NCBI RefSeq assembly: GCF_004770995.1
Contig: NZ_RQHW01000031.1
Span: 131,151-195,150 of the forward strand
Direction: 5' to 3'
From: Leptospira idonii
GTDB taxonomy: Bacteria > Spirochaetota > Leptospiria > Leptospirales > Leptospiraceae
Length of the DNA stretch: 64,000 nt
Shown: positions 56,684 through 64,000 of the stretch, piece by piece
Numbering within the stretch: position 1 is the stretch's first letter
How the letters are laid out: every line of letters starts with the position of its first letter
The notes under the pieces: generated by a model
What the model was told of the DNA's origin: nothing
What the model saw: the letters and a program-made list of their open reading frames with translations, nothing else
The model's database searches: none
Translations under genes and position numbers: made by a program

Positions 56684-57593
56684 GTCGGGAATAATGAGGA
56701 TCTTGCTCCAATAAAAGTTTGGCAGACCGCTCCAATGCGAGAGCCAAACTCGCTTCCGTTTTTCCCTTTTTTTTCACCTTTTGTATTTCTGCCAAAAAGG
56801 ATTTCAAATGTTCCCTTCCTGAAGATTCATTTCCTTGAATGGCAGCCTCTCTGACTTGTCTCCAAGCTTCGGATATAGGATGAACATAGACGGAACCAGA
56901 TTTACCTAAATCTCCCTGATGGTACAAAGAAGTATCCCAAACCTTGGAAAAAGGATCGGATTTCACACGGTCTTCCACAAGTCTTTTGGAATATTGAATG
57001 CGGGCATTCGTTATGAATGGCAGGATCTCCGATTTTTCGGATTCAGTAAATGTGGCAAAACAATCTGCCAAACTTCCCTTTTTCAACATATCTTTTGTTA
57101 TATGACCTGCTTTTGCCAACTGAAGAAAGCCGGGGAATGCGGATTGTTTTTTGGACTCTATTTTACAAGATTGTAATGTTTCGGAATAGGCAGCCAAAAC
57201 CTTTCCTTCTTCGTTTTTTTCGGAAAGATTTTTCAGGTTCCCCGATTTTTCCGCAGATAAACGAAGCATATTTTTGTAAGAAGTATCGTCCGGATTTTTA
57301 TCCAAAGCCTTCTCGAATGCGGAATAACTTTCCTCGTAATTGCCTCTGCGATACTCATAAAGACCCCAAGTATAACACAAAAAACCGTCATCAGAGTCCT
57401 GATTACGACAAACATATCTTAAACGAGAAATGGCTTTTTCCTTCGATTCCGGATGACTCCAGAAATCCAACAAAACCTCTTCCAAAAACCCCAAAGTTTC
57501 CAAACTATACGGATCGGAATATTGGTTTTTGCCGGTGCCTAAACAGAATGAAAACCCTAAAATACAAAAAAGAAAAATAACAAATCCTTTCAT
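56658..57593 (-). CDS. TPR-containing lipoprotein, unknown function
   Basis: 311 aa with signal peptide and lipobox GFSFC (Cys about 17). The mature part has TPR-like helices (LYEYRRGNYEESYSAFEKALDKNPDD, about 80-105) and a helical C-terminal half. No catalytic motif. It probably works as a scaffold at the membrane. Its 3' end overlaps pdxJ by 26 bp in convergent orientation. The gap 57594-57706 upstream holds the promoters for it and the protease. Confidence 0.7.
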   Translation of the reverse strand: MKGFVIFLFCILGFSFCLGTGKNQYSDPYSLETLGFLEEVLLDFWSHPESKEKAISRLRYVCRNQDSDDGFLCYTWGLYEYRRGNYEESYSAFEKALDKNPDDTSYKNMLRLSAEKSGNLKNLSEKNEEGKVLAAYSETLQSCKIESKKQSAFPGFLQLAKAGHITKDMLKKGSLADCFATFTESEKSEILPFITNARIQYSKRLVEDRVKSDPFSKVWDTSLYHQGDLGKSGSVYVHPISEAWRQVREAAIQGNESSGREHLKSFLAEIQKVKKKGKTEASLALALERSAKLLLEQDPHYSRLRNLSKEF

Positions 57594-57706
57594 GGATCTG
57601 TCTATGATAACGTAATAAACAAGGATTGTCCTGATTTTTTTCAGTTGCCCTCACCGGAAAATAGAGTTTTCCTTGGCAAATCCATACAAGAAAGTAGAGA
57701 GTTCCC

Positions 57707-59545
57707 TTGAAACGTATCTTATATCTAATCTCCCTTTTGACCCTTCTCAGCCTGGCTCTCCCTGCTGGATTTATTTCCTGCGAACCAGAGGCGAAAAAGA
57801 ACCCTAAAAATCACAAAGTATTTACTTATGAAGATTTCGAGTCCGTAGTCAACACGATCGACCGAAATTACATCGATAAAAACATCAACAAAAACAGAGC
57901 ATTCACGGATGCTGCGGGGTTCGCAGTGCTCAGTCTTCCCCACCCTCTTTATCTCTATCCTGAAAGTTACTTCAACGAAAGGGAAAAATACGAAGACAAA
58001 CAAGATCTAATGCCGGGAAAAACATTCAAGATCTCTCCTTCCGATAAATTCGTGTTATTTGATCCTGACTACGATCAGGTGGAAAAAATTCAGAAAGAAA
58101 AATTAAAGAAGAACGAAAACAAAAAACTTTCCGATGAAGAACTCAAAAAGCTCATCGAAAAGGAAAAACTTAAAAAATCGATCATCGCTGCGAAATGGGA
58201 AGAAGTCAATTTCACAAAAAAAGACTTCGATCGAGTGATCGCTTACGTAAACGACAATTTAGATAAATACAAAACCCCAGTGCTGAAAGGTTTGGTGGAA
58301 CTCGAATCCGAATTCGGCGAAGAAGGTGAAGAAAAGAAAGAGTTCACCATGGAACAAGTGTTTGTAAGCGCTGCCAACGGTTATCTGAATTCTTTAGATC
58401 CGCATTCCAGTGTATTTTTGAAAGATCTTTGGGAAGAGTCGATGGCGAAAATCAGCGACGGTTCCTTTGAAGGAATCGGAGCGGTTCTTTCCGGTGGAGG
58501 ATCCAGAGAAGTAGTCGTTGAAAATCCTTTGGAAGGAAGCCCTGCTCTCAAAGCTGGAATCAGAAGCGGTGATGTGATTCTTGGTGTGGACGGAAAAAGC
58601 ATCAAAAACCAGTCCTTAGATAAAGTCGTCAAAAAGATCAAAGGAGAAAAGAACACAAAAGTAGTTCTTACGATCCGCAGAAAAAGCAACTCGGGCAATA
58701 TTGAAATCGAAGTCGTTCGAGATAAGATCACGATCAAAAACGTAAGTTATCACCTGTTAAAGGAAAATCCTCAAGTCGGTTATATCAAACTGACAGGTTT
58801 CGTGAGAACCGACGGAGAAGAACCTGCAGACTCTTTGATCGAAAAAGGTTTGAGATCCCTGGAGGAAGAAGCCAAAACCAACGGCAAAGAATTGAAAGCG
58901 GTTGTTTTGGATCTTAGAAATAACGCAGGCGGTTATTTGGACCTGGCAGTGGACATCGCAGATATGTTCATAGAAAAAGGTTTGATCGTATCTACTAGAA
59001 ATCCTGCCGTTAAAGGTTCCGATGAGCAGTATGCAAAAGAGAAAGATATCACAAATCTTCCGTTAGTTGTTCTGATCAACGCCAGATCCGCCTCTGCTTC
59101 CGAAATCGTAGCAAGTGCCATCCAGCACCACGGAAGAGGTCTTCTTTTGGGAGAAAGAACTTTCGGAAAAGCTACCGTTCAAAAGTTAAGTCCTCTTCCT
59201 GGAAATTCCGATTACCTTCTGAAATTCACTAATTCCAGATACTACTCTCCTTCCGGAAAAACGATTCAAGTCGTAGGAGTTTCTCCCGACATTGAAGTTT
59301 CTGAAGAAGCTGACGGAACCTTCCCTTTCCGTTACAGAGAAGAAGATATGTGGAACCATCTTCCTAAGATTCCTTACGACGGTGTGGTGAAATCCAAATT
59401 TAAGATCGATGCCATCAAAGATTATGTGAAGAAAAACGGAAAAGCGGAAGCATTCATCAAACAACATGCAAACGATGCAATCAAACCCGATTATATGTTG
59501 GTTCGCAGTGTGGACTACATAGAAGGTATGTTAAACGCTAAGTGA
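57707..59545 (+). CDS. C-terminal processing peptidase (S41 family)
   Basis: 612 aa from a TTG at 57707 with AGAGAG upstream; signal peptide or lipobox at LPAGFISC (Cys 25). The PDZ domain spans about 255-330 ([18 protein letters not shown]). The protease core has [10 protein letters not shown], the nucleophile region [15 protein letters not shown] (Ser about 464) and the general base Lys in [10 protein letters not shown] about 25 residues later. It trims C-termini of envelope proteins. The N-terminal Lys/Glu-rich stretch (130-165) is unusual. The stop overlaps the nadB start by 4 bp. Confidence 0.92.
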   Translation: MKRILYLISLLTLLSLALPAGFISCEPEAKKNPKNHKVFTYEDFESVVNTIDRNYIDKNINKNRAFTDAAGFAVLSLPHPLYLYPESYFNEREKYEDKQDLMPGKTFKISPSDKFVLFDPDYDQVEKIQKEKLKKNENKKLSDEELKKLIEKEKLKKSIIAAKWEEVNFTKKDFDRVIAYVNDNLDKYKTPVLKGLVELESEFGEEGEEKKEFTMEQVFVSAANGYLNSLDPHSSVFLKDLWEESMAKISDGSFEGIGAVLSGGGSREVVVENPLEGSPALKAGIRSGDVILGVDGKSIKNQSLDKVVKKIKGEKNTKVVLTIRRKSNSGNIEIEVVRDKITIKNVSYHLLKENPQVGYIKLTGFVRTDGEEPADSLIEKGLRSLEEEAKTNGKELKAVVLDLRNNAGGYLDLAVDIADMFIEKGLIVSTRNPAVKGSDEQYAKEKDITNLPLVVLINARSASASEIVASAIQHHGRGLLLGERTFGKATVQKLSPLPGNSDYLLKFTNSRYYSPSGKTIQVVGVSPDIEVSEEADGTFPFRYREEDMWNHLPKIPYDGVVKSKFKIDAIKDYVKKNGKAEAFIKQHANDAIKPDYMLVRSVDYIEGMLNAK

Positions 59546-61143
59546 ATCGAATTCAAACCGATTTTTTAATCATCGGAAGCGGAGTAAGCGGACTTTTCAG
59601 TGCGCTCAAACTCGCTCCTCTAGGTTCTGTTGTAGTAGTTACGAAAAAAGCGGACTATGAATCCAATACGAATTATGCGCAAGGGGGGATTGCCTCCGTT
59701 TTCGATGATAAAGATAAGTTTGAAGAACATATAGAGGACACTTTAAGTGCCGGTGCGGGTCTATGCGACATGGAAGCCGTACAAGTTTTGGTAAAAGAAG
59801 GCCCTACCAGAGTGAAGGAACTTTTGGACATAGGAGTTCCTTTTACCAGAGACGAATCCGGAAATTTGGATTTAGCCAGAGAAGGCGGTCACAGAAGACA
59901 TAGAATCGTTCACTCCCACGACAGAACAGGCAGCGCCGTCGAAACCGCTCTTTTGGATGCAGTACATGCAGTTCCGAATATTCAAATATTAGAAAATCAT
60001 GCCTGTGTGGATCTAATCACACGCCACCATTTGAAAAACAAAGAGGCTCTTCCTCTTCGTTGTTACGGCGCTTACATAGTCGATACGGAAACGGGAGAAG
60101 TATTTCCTGTTATCGCCAAAAAGACGATCCTAGCTACGGGAGGATCCGGCCAAGTTTATCTGCACTCCACAAATCCTGGCATTGCCACAGGAGACGGAGT
60201 CGCATCCGCCTATCGTGCCGGAGCCATCGTTAAAAATATGGAATTCTATCAATTCCATCCTACTTCTCTCTTCCATGAACAAGGCAATTCCTTTCTCATC
60301 TCGGAAGCTGTGAGAGGTCACGGAGGAATTCTCAAAGAAATCAGCGGACGCCCTTTTATGAAAGACTATCATGAAATGGGAGAGTTGGCACCGAGAGATA
60401 TCGTTGCCAGAGCCATCGATGATACGATGAAAAAAAGAGGGGAATCCTACGTTCTTTTAGACATCACTCACAAACCTGCAAATGACATCATCCACCACTT
60501 CCCTACGATTTATGAGCGTTGCAAAAAACTAGGGATCGATATCACAACGGACCCGATTCCTGTGGTACCTGCGGCACATTTCATGTGCGGAGGAGTGGCT
60601 ACGGATCTATTCGGAAGGACCAACATCCAAGACTTATATGCCTGCGGGGAAACAGCTTGCACAGGAGTCCATGGAGGGAACAGACTCGCTTCGAACAGTC
60701 TTTTGGAGTGTTTAGTATTCTCTCATAGAATTGCAGATGATATCCGATCGGAAGGGAAATTGGAATATGCGAAAGAAAGCACACATATTCCGGATTGGAA
60801 CAAAGAAGGTACCACAAATACCGAGGAATGGGTTCTCATCTCGCACGATTTAGTCGAGATCAAAACAATCATGAGCAATTATGTGGGAATCGTACGCTCC
60901 AATCTTCGCCTGGAAAGAGCTCTGCGACGTCTGAATTTAATTTCCGAAGAAGTAAAAGATTACTACAACAGAACGACCGTTTCTCTAGGATTACTGGAAC
61001 TGCGAAATCTGGTTAAAGTGGCCGAATTGATCGTAAGATCCGCTCTTTTAAGAAAAGAAAGCAGAGGTCTTCACTTCAGTACAGATTATCCGGAAGATCG
61101 TTCTCCTTCACGAAAAGACACAATCCTTTCGAATAACCCCTAA
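59542..61143 (+). CDS. nadB: L-aspartate oxidase
   Basis: 533 aa from the GTG at 59542 overlapping the protease stop. FAD-binding [16 protein letters not shown] at about 10-25, [30 protein letters not shown] with catalytic His/Arg, [11 protein letters not shown], and [16 protein letters not shown] near the end. It oxidises aspartate to iminoaspartate, the first step of NAD synthesis with Nad[13 protein letters not shown] coincides with a near copy of the 12-mer. nadA and nadC are not adjacent. Confidence 0.96.
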   Translation: MNRIQTDFLIIGSGVSGLFSALKLAPLGSVVVVTKKADYESNTNYAQGGIASVFDDKDKFEEHIEDTLSAGAGLCDMEAVQVLVKEGPTRVKELLDIGVPFTRDESGNLDLAREGGHRRHRIVHSHDRTGSAVETALLDAVHAVPNIQILENHACVDLITRHHLKNKEALPLRCYGAYIVDTETGEVFPVIAKKTILATGGSGQVYLHSTNPGIATGDGVASAYRAGAIVKNMEFYQFHPTSLFHEQGNSFLISEAVRGHGGILKEISGRPFMKDYHEMGELAPRDIVARAIDDTMKKRGESYVLLDITHKPANDIIHHFPTIYERCKKLGIDITTDPIPVVPAAHFMCGGVATDLFGRTNIQDLYACGETACTGVHGGNRLASNSLLECLVFSHRIADDIRSEGKLEYAKESTHIPDWNKEGTTNTEEWVLISHDLVEIKTIMSNYVGIVRSNLRLERALRRLNLISEEVKDYYNRTTVSLGLLELRNLVKVAELIVRSALLRKESRGLHFSTDYPEDRSPSRKDTILSNNP

Positions 61144-61523
61144 CGTTTCATAATTCATTTACCTACCTATCTCGATCCTTCGCATCTATTCTTAAGAATG
61201 GCTCCAATCCATTCCTTAAAATACCTATAATTTAAGCCTTAGAAGAGAAAAAAGATTGCGGCATCATTCACCATAACGAGAATTAGTTCCAATTTTTTCT
61301 TGGGCCCTGTGACTCATGGGGCGAAGCTGTGTCAAAACGTTACCTTAAATAAACAACTGTTCTCTGTGGCAGCCAAAAACCTGTTTGGCTCCATATAACG
61401 CCTATCCCGAATGTATATAAAAGATCAGAGGATTATGTCACATAAAGACTAACACATAGAAGCGATCCCAAAAAAATACTTTACACATGATTAGTATCCA
61501 TAAACAATCATACTGTTTTTCCA
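61144..61523. other. 380-bp gap between nadB and the recombinase gene
   Basis: No gene seen. It holds a 12-bp palindrome ATTCTTAAGAAT (61188-61199), a weak bulged hairpin around AATGG/CCATT (61196-61212), and a 7-bp hairpin AGCCAAA/TTTGGCT (61371-61377 and 61384-61390) not followed by a T run. Composition shifts to AT-rich here. TTTACA near 61480 could be the -35 for the recombinase, but no convincing -10 follows. Confidence 0.5.
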
Positions 61524-62621
61524 ATGTCTCGCTTCATTCGTCTCAATTTCTCCGCTGATATCAATCGTTACACCCTCAGTTTCCCTTTCGATCGACAATG
61601 GTATCAGAAGGCCCAATCAATTCCCAAAGGACAGTTTGACCGAGAAAATAAAGTTTGGATCTTTCCTTCCGATGCTGAAACCATCCGGTCTCTGTTGCGA
61701 GTCTTTCAAAACGAACCGATCCGCCTCAATCTAAGAGATCTTCCCAAATCGGCTCCCATTCTGGAAGATTTATTCCATGCAATGAGGGAAAGAAATTATT
61801 CACAGCAGACTTACCGTACATATCGTAACTGGATCTTTTCTCTTTGCTGCCATTACGAAAAACTCCCCAGTCAAATCACTTCCGAGGAAATTCATCAGTA
61901 CATCAAAGATTCGCAGATAAATAAAAATCTTTCTTCGGCAAGCGTGCGTTCCATGAGGCAGGCGTTTCTGTTTTATTTCATAACGATCCGCTCCCAATTG
62001 CACGATCTATCTTTTCCCAGAATGAAGAAGGAGCTGCACCTTCCTGAAGTTTTATCCGATCAAGAAACAAAAAAATTATTCGCATCGATCCTCAATCATA
62101 AACATAAGGCTTTACTTAAACTGGCATACTCCGCAGGACTCCGAGTGAGCGAAGCGGTTCATCTTAAACTTTCGGACATCGACTTCGAAAGAAAAACGGT
62201 TCGAGTCAAATCGGGTAAAGGCAAAAAAGACAGATATTCGATCTTAGCAGACTCTCTCTGTATAGAGTTAAAATCTTATTTAGAAGAAAGGTTCAAATCA
62301 CTTAAATTTTCCGATAGATATGGCAAAGATCAAAAAGCGGAAAACAATCCTTGGCTTTTTCCCGGAACGGAAGGAAATCCCCTAGCGGTTCGATCTGCAG
62401 AAAAGATTTTCGAGGCCTCCAAAAAAAGAGCCGGAATTCGAAAGAAAGTGAGCTTCCATTCTCTGCGCCATGCATTTGCCACTCATCTTTTGGAACAAGG
62501 TACTGACATTCGAGTGATCCAAACCTTACTAGGACATTCTAGCATTCGCACCACTCAAATCTATGCGAAGGTCTCCAAAGCCCAATTCCAAAAAATAAAA
62601 AGCCCCTTAGATCAACTCTAA
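61524..62621 (+). CDS. Tyrosine recombinase, integron-integrase-like C-terminus
   Basis: 365 aa. An unusual N-terminal domain of about 75 residues (FDRQWYQKAQSIPKGQFD, ending VWIFPSDAETI) precedes the SAM-like core-binding domain (about 85-175) and the catalytic domain: SAGLRVSEAVHLKLSDID with Arg, KSGKGKKDR with Lys, HSLRHAFATHLLEQG, LLGHSSIRTTQIY with His and nucleophile Tyr. It ends KSPLDQL, as integron integrases do, yet the IntI-specific insert before the HxLRH box is missing. It may therefore be an XerC/D-type or IntI-like enzyme. It faces the toxin-antitoxin cassette in the same direction. Confidence 0.85.
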   Translation: MSRFIRLNFSADINRYTLSFPFDRQWYQKAQSIPKGQFDRENKVWIFPSDAETIRSLLRVFQNEPIRLNLRDLPKSAPILEDLFHAMRERNYSQQTYRTYRNWIFSLCCHYEKLPSQITSEEIHQYIKDSQINKNLSSASVRSMRQAFLFYFITIRSQLHDLSFPRMKKELHLPEVLSDQETKKLFASILNHKHKALLKLAYSAGLRVSEAVHLKLSDIDFERKTVRVKSGKGKKDRYSILADSLCIELKSYLEERFKSLKFSDRYGKDQKAENNPWLFPGTEGNPLAVRSAEKIFEASKKRAGIRKKVSFHSLRHAFATHLLEQGTDIRVIQTLLGHSSIRTTQIYAKVSKAQFQKIKSPLDQL

Positions 62622-62753
62622 GGATACACGGATATCACCCTCTCTAAACACATAGCAAGAAACGAAGATACAACGATCACCACAAAAATGCAGATATACC
62701 GTAAGGCGGCGGTGGTAGTTCTATTGCAGGTGTAAAGAAAGACGGAGAGAGGG

Positions 62754-62771
62754 AGTTAGCTGAAATGTGGC
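62754..62771 (-). repeat. Inverted 18-mer, left copy (inferred 5' end of hicAB cassette)
   Basis: On the minus strand it reads GCCACATTTCAGCTAACT and differs at one position from the plus-strand copy at 63634-63651. It includes G^TTAGCT, the expected crossover sequence of an integron cassette. Confidence 0.6.
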
Positions 62772-62989
62772 AATTTGAAAGATGAAATAAAAATGAATCT
62801 GTAAGAATTTAATAACAATAAAAAGCATCACTGATCCGCAAGCTGGACAATCATTCAGTGAGATAATGTGCCAAATTAAAGCCCTTCTCCCAAAAAAAGA
62901 ACGAAAATAAGACACTGCACAGAAAAAACGCTGATTGGAATTCCGCATCTGGATTTCATAAGAATTATCTTTCAAAAACGAACTCTTGT

Positions 62990-63032
62990 AACTAAATAAT
63001 AGTTGCAAACTAACCCGAAATTCGTCTAAATT
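62990..63032 (+). promoter_or_regulatory. hicAB promoter, probably leaderless
   Basis: TTGCAA (63003-63008), 18-bp spacer, TAAATT (63027-63032). The start point would fall at or next to the GTG start codon at 63039. An inverted repeat AACTA-N5-TAGTT (62990-63004) touches the -35 box and may be the operator. Confidence 0.45.
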
Positions 63033-63038
63033 CTAGAT

Positions 63039-63299
63039 GTGTCAAAAATTGATAAGCTGATTGCAAGGTTTAAAACAAAACCAAAAGATTTTACTTATGA
63101 TGAGCTGAGAAAATTGCTAGGTGCTTTAGATTATTTAGAAGACAATTCAGGAAAGTCTTCGGGATCTCGAGTTGCATGGGTGCATTCAAAAACTAAGCAC
63201 ATCATAAGACTACACAAGCCACATCCACAAAATATTCTTAAGGCTTACCAAGTTGCACAAATTTTAGATGAATTAATAGCAGAAGGATATATCCAATGA
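63039..63299 (+). CDS. hicA: HicA-family mRNA interferase toxin
   Basis: 86 aa from a GTG at 63039. It has the HicA double-stranded-RNA-binding-like layout: a helix, then SGSRVAWVHSKTKHIIRLHKPHP, then a final helix QVAQILDELIAEGYIQ. The catalytic His of HicA toxins is represented by the HKPHP segment; HicA variants with this ending are common in plasmid and integron cassettes. It should cleave mRNA or tmRNA when free of antitoxin. The antitoxin gene follows with an ATGA overlap. Confidence 0.85.
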   Translation: MSKIDKLIARFKTKPKDFTYDELRKLLGALDYLEDNSGKSSGSRVAWVHSKTKHIIRLHKPHPQNILKAYQVAQILDELIAEGYIQ

Positions 63300-63649
63300 A
63301 AGACATTATCGAATACAAAGGTTTCCTAGGGTCTCTACATTTTGATTCAGAGGATGAGATTTTTTTTGGGAAGATTGAAGGTATTGAAGATCTCATTTCA
63401 TTTGAAGGGCAGTCTGTTAAAGAAATCAAAAAAGCATTTACCGAATCCGTTGATGATTATTTGGAATTATGCAAAAAAGCTAAAAAAAGTCCCGAAAAAT
63501 CTTTCAAAGGTTCATTCAATGTTCGAATTTCTACCGATTTACATAGACGTGTTTATCGGAAATCTTTGATTGAAGGTATTTCCCTTAACCAATTAGTCCA
63601 AAGGGCTTTGGAAAAAGAAATTGATACTAGAACGCCACACTTCAGCTAA
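63296..63649 (+). CDS. hicB: HicB-family antitoxin
   Basis: 117 aa. The N-terminal degraded RNase-H-like HicB domain contains EYKGFLGSLHFDSEDEIFFG and the SFEGQSVKEIKKAFTESVDDYL helix; the C-terminal segment SFNVRISTDLHRRVYRKSLIE...NQLVQRALEKEI is a ribbon-helix-helix DNA-binding unit for autoregulation. It neutralises the HicA toxin. Its stop codon is part of the R'' box AGCTAAC of the attC-like structure, a compact arrangement typical for integron cassettes. Confidence 0.9.
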   Translation: MKDIIEYKGFLGSLHFDSEDEIFFGKIEGIEDLISFEGQSVKEIKKAFTESVDDYLELCKKAKKSPEKSFKGSFNVRISTDLHRRVYRKSLIEGISLNQLVQRALEKEIDTRTPHFS

Positions 63650-63651
63650 CT
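63634..63651 (+). repeat. Inverted 18-mer, right copy
   Basis: GCCACACTTCAGCTAACT, covering the last codons and stop of hicB and the R'' box. Inverse copy of 62754-62771. Confidence 0.6.
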
Positions 63652-63785
63652 ACGGCTTACCGCTTCGCTTCGGGATTCGCATAGCTCACCCTTGCTCGGT
63701 CTTCGACACATTTCTTTCGTGTCACTGCGCTTGCTGAGCAATCTCGTGCCACTTCAGAAACGTCGGCAAGCCTAGTTCGTTATAC
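63644..63785 (+). repeat. attC-like recombination site
   Basis: The element is about 142 bp. R'' AGCTAAC (63644-63650), L'' GGCTTACC (63654-63661), L' GGCAAGCC (63765-63772, complementary to L'' with one mismatch) and R' GTTATAC (63779-63785). The spacers on both sides differ (3 versus 6 bases) and an extra C at 63653 would bulge, both typical for attC hairpins. The middle contains further small inverted repeats (GACAC/GTGTC). The last six bases of R' would come from the following cassette, which explains their imperfect match to R''. Detection by eye only. Confidence 0.6.
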
Positions 63786-63828
63786 GAAATCGCAAAAATC
63801 TTTTTGACATTAATGTGTAAAAAAAGAA

Positions 63829-63857
63829 TTGACAAATATCTCATTTTGAGATATTCT
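63829..63857 (+). promoter_or_regulatory. Promoter with embedded operator for the HigB-type gene
   Basis: TTGACA (63829-63834), a 17-bp spacer and TATTCT (63852-63857). Between and overlapping the boxes lies the perfect palindrome AATATCTCA-TTT-TGAGATATT (63835-63855), well placed for autorepression by the antitoxin. The predicted start point coincides with the GTG start codon at 63865, so the mRNA would be leaderless. Confidence 0.8.
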
Positions 63858-63864
63858 TTCCTTG

Positions 63865-64000
63865 GTGCACATTATCAGCTGGAAGCAATTGGATGATTTT
63901 ATTAGAAAATATCCAAACTCCGAGTCTTCCCTAAAAAGCTGGTTTAAAATCGTTAAAAACACTAATTTTAATGACTTCAATGATTTAAGGAAAGTTTTCA
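63865..64000 (+). CDS. higB: HigB-type mRNA interferase toxin, N-terminal part (cut by window edge)
   Basis: GTG at 63865 opens a frame to the window end, 45 residues: (M)HIISWKQLDDFIRKYPNS, then SSLKSWFKIVKNTNFNDFND. This matches the N-terminus of HigB_toxin (RelE-superfamily) proteins (MHIIS...L..F...YPD...L..W...V....W.nf.D). It would cleave mRNA at the ribosome. The HigA antitoxin gene should follow outside the window. A TTG one codon earlier is an alternative start. Confidence 0.8.
   Translation, partial: MHIISWKQLDDFIRKYPNSESSLKSWFKIVKNTNFNDFNDLRKVF

Larger units (their letters stand above)
62622..63038. other. 417-bp gap upstream of hicA with inferred cassette boundary
   Basis: No gene seen. 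Notable are GTTAGCT at 62755-62761, the exact complement of the R'' box at the end of hicB, and its extension AGTTAGCTGAAATGTGGC (62754-62771), which matches the inverse of 63634-63651 at 17 of 18 bases. Further on, the region is AT-rich and carries the hicA promoter. Confidence 0.5.

Noticed and set aside
60561..60572. TGTGGTACCTGC in nadB as a functional copy of the 12-mer
   Set aside because: The encoded PVVPAAH stretch is conserved in L-aspartate oxidases generally, so this near copy may be due to protein constraint; not counted as evidence.
61272..61365. A second attC between CATAAC (near 61272) and GTTACC (near 61360)
   Set aside because: The inner boxes are not complementary, and R' deviates from the consensus.

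Overview
The window reads as a chromosomal segment of a spirochete of the genus Leptospira. The strongest pointer is a DUF1564 protein (33831-34310), a family I know essentially only from Leptospira. Also consistent are the many short-spacer lipoproteins with relaxed lipoboxes, several GTG and TTG starts, and the mix of SpoIIE phosphatases, STAS proteins and TPR lipoproteins. I cannot name the species. Gene density is high, most genes sit in overlapping operons, and only two gaps exceed 300 bases.

Layout. 1-4264 (minus): an operon running from a 59-aa zinc-ribbon protein through a TPR protein, an RsmD-like methyltransferase, PBP1C and a thioesterase into a membrane protein cut by the window edge. 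4335-7725 (plus): envelope proteins, SufE, a beta-lactamase-fold lipoprotein. 7733-10803 (minus): TonB-like protein, RuvB, HtrA protease. 10935-15459: DJ-1 protein, a STAS protein, an acyl-CoA carboxylase subunit, a hydrolase with an Asp nucleophile. 14407-18655 (minus): a hexosamine cluster (GlmM-like mutase, GlmS, GlmU-like protein), then tRNA-Val and rpsT. 19464-23109 (plus): three unknown genes and a thiolase homologue lacking its catalytic Cys. 23106-30752 (minus): a GldA/GldF/GldG-type ABC system, DUF4340-like and Yip1-like proteins, Mpl and PheS. 30786-32713: histidine kinase and response regulator. 32748-41488: sugar/nucleoside kinase, DUF1564, TonB receptor with partner lipoprotein, GpmI, a tandem beta-lactamase-fold protein. 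41537-44259: STAS plus SpoIIE phosphatase. 44354-47935: a poly-gamma-glutamate synthesis operon. 47919-61143: TPR protein, nucleotidyltransferase, PhoU, CheW, a 30-aa ribosomal-type microprotein, ManC, Hfq, MiaA, FYDLN protein, PdxJ, C-terminal processing protease, NadB.

The right end (61144-64000) changes character: it is AT-richer, with long non-coding stretches, a tyrosine recombinase ending in SPLD as integron integrases do, a HicAB toxin-antitoxin pair, a roughly 140-bp attC-like structure starting inside the hicB stop codon, and then a HigB-type toxin gene with its own promoter. This looks like the start of an integron-like cassette array of toxin-antitoxin modules. The inferred 5' boundary of the hicAB cassette (GTTAGCT at 62755) is the exact complement of the R'' box at its 3' end.

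A second unexplained signal is the 12-mer GTAGGTACCACA. It occurs exactly six times between 18.7 and 55.3 kb, in intergenic DNA and in coding DNA in more than one reading frame, with several one- or two-mismatch copies. Such conservation independent of reading frame suggests a DNA-level function.
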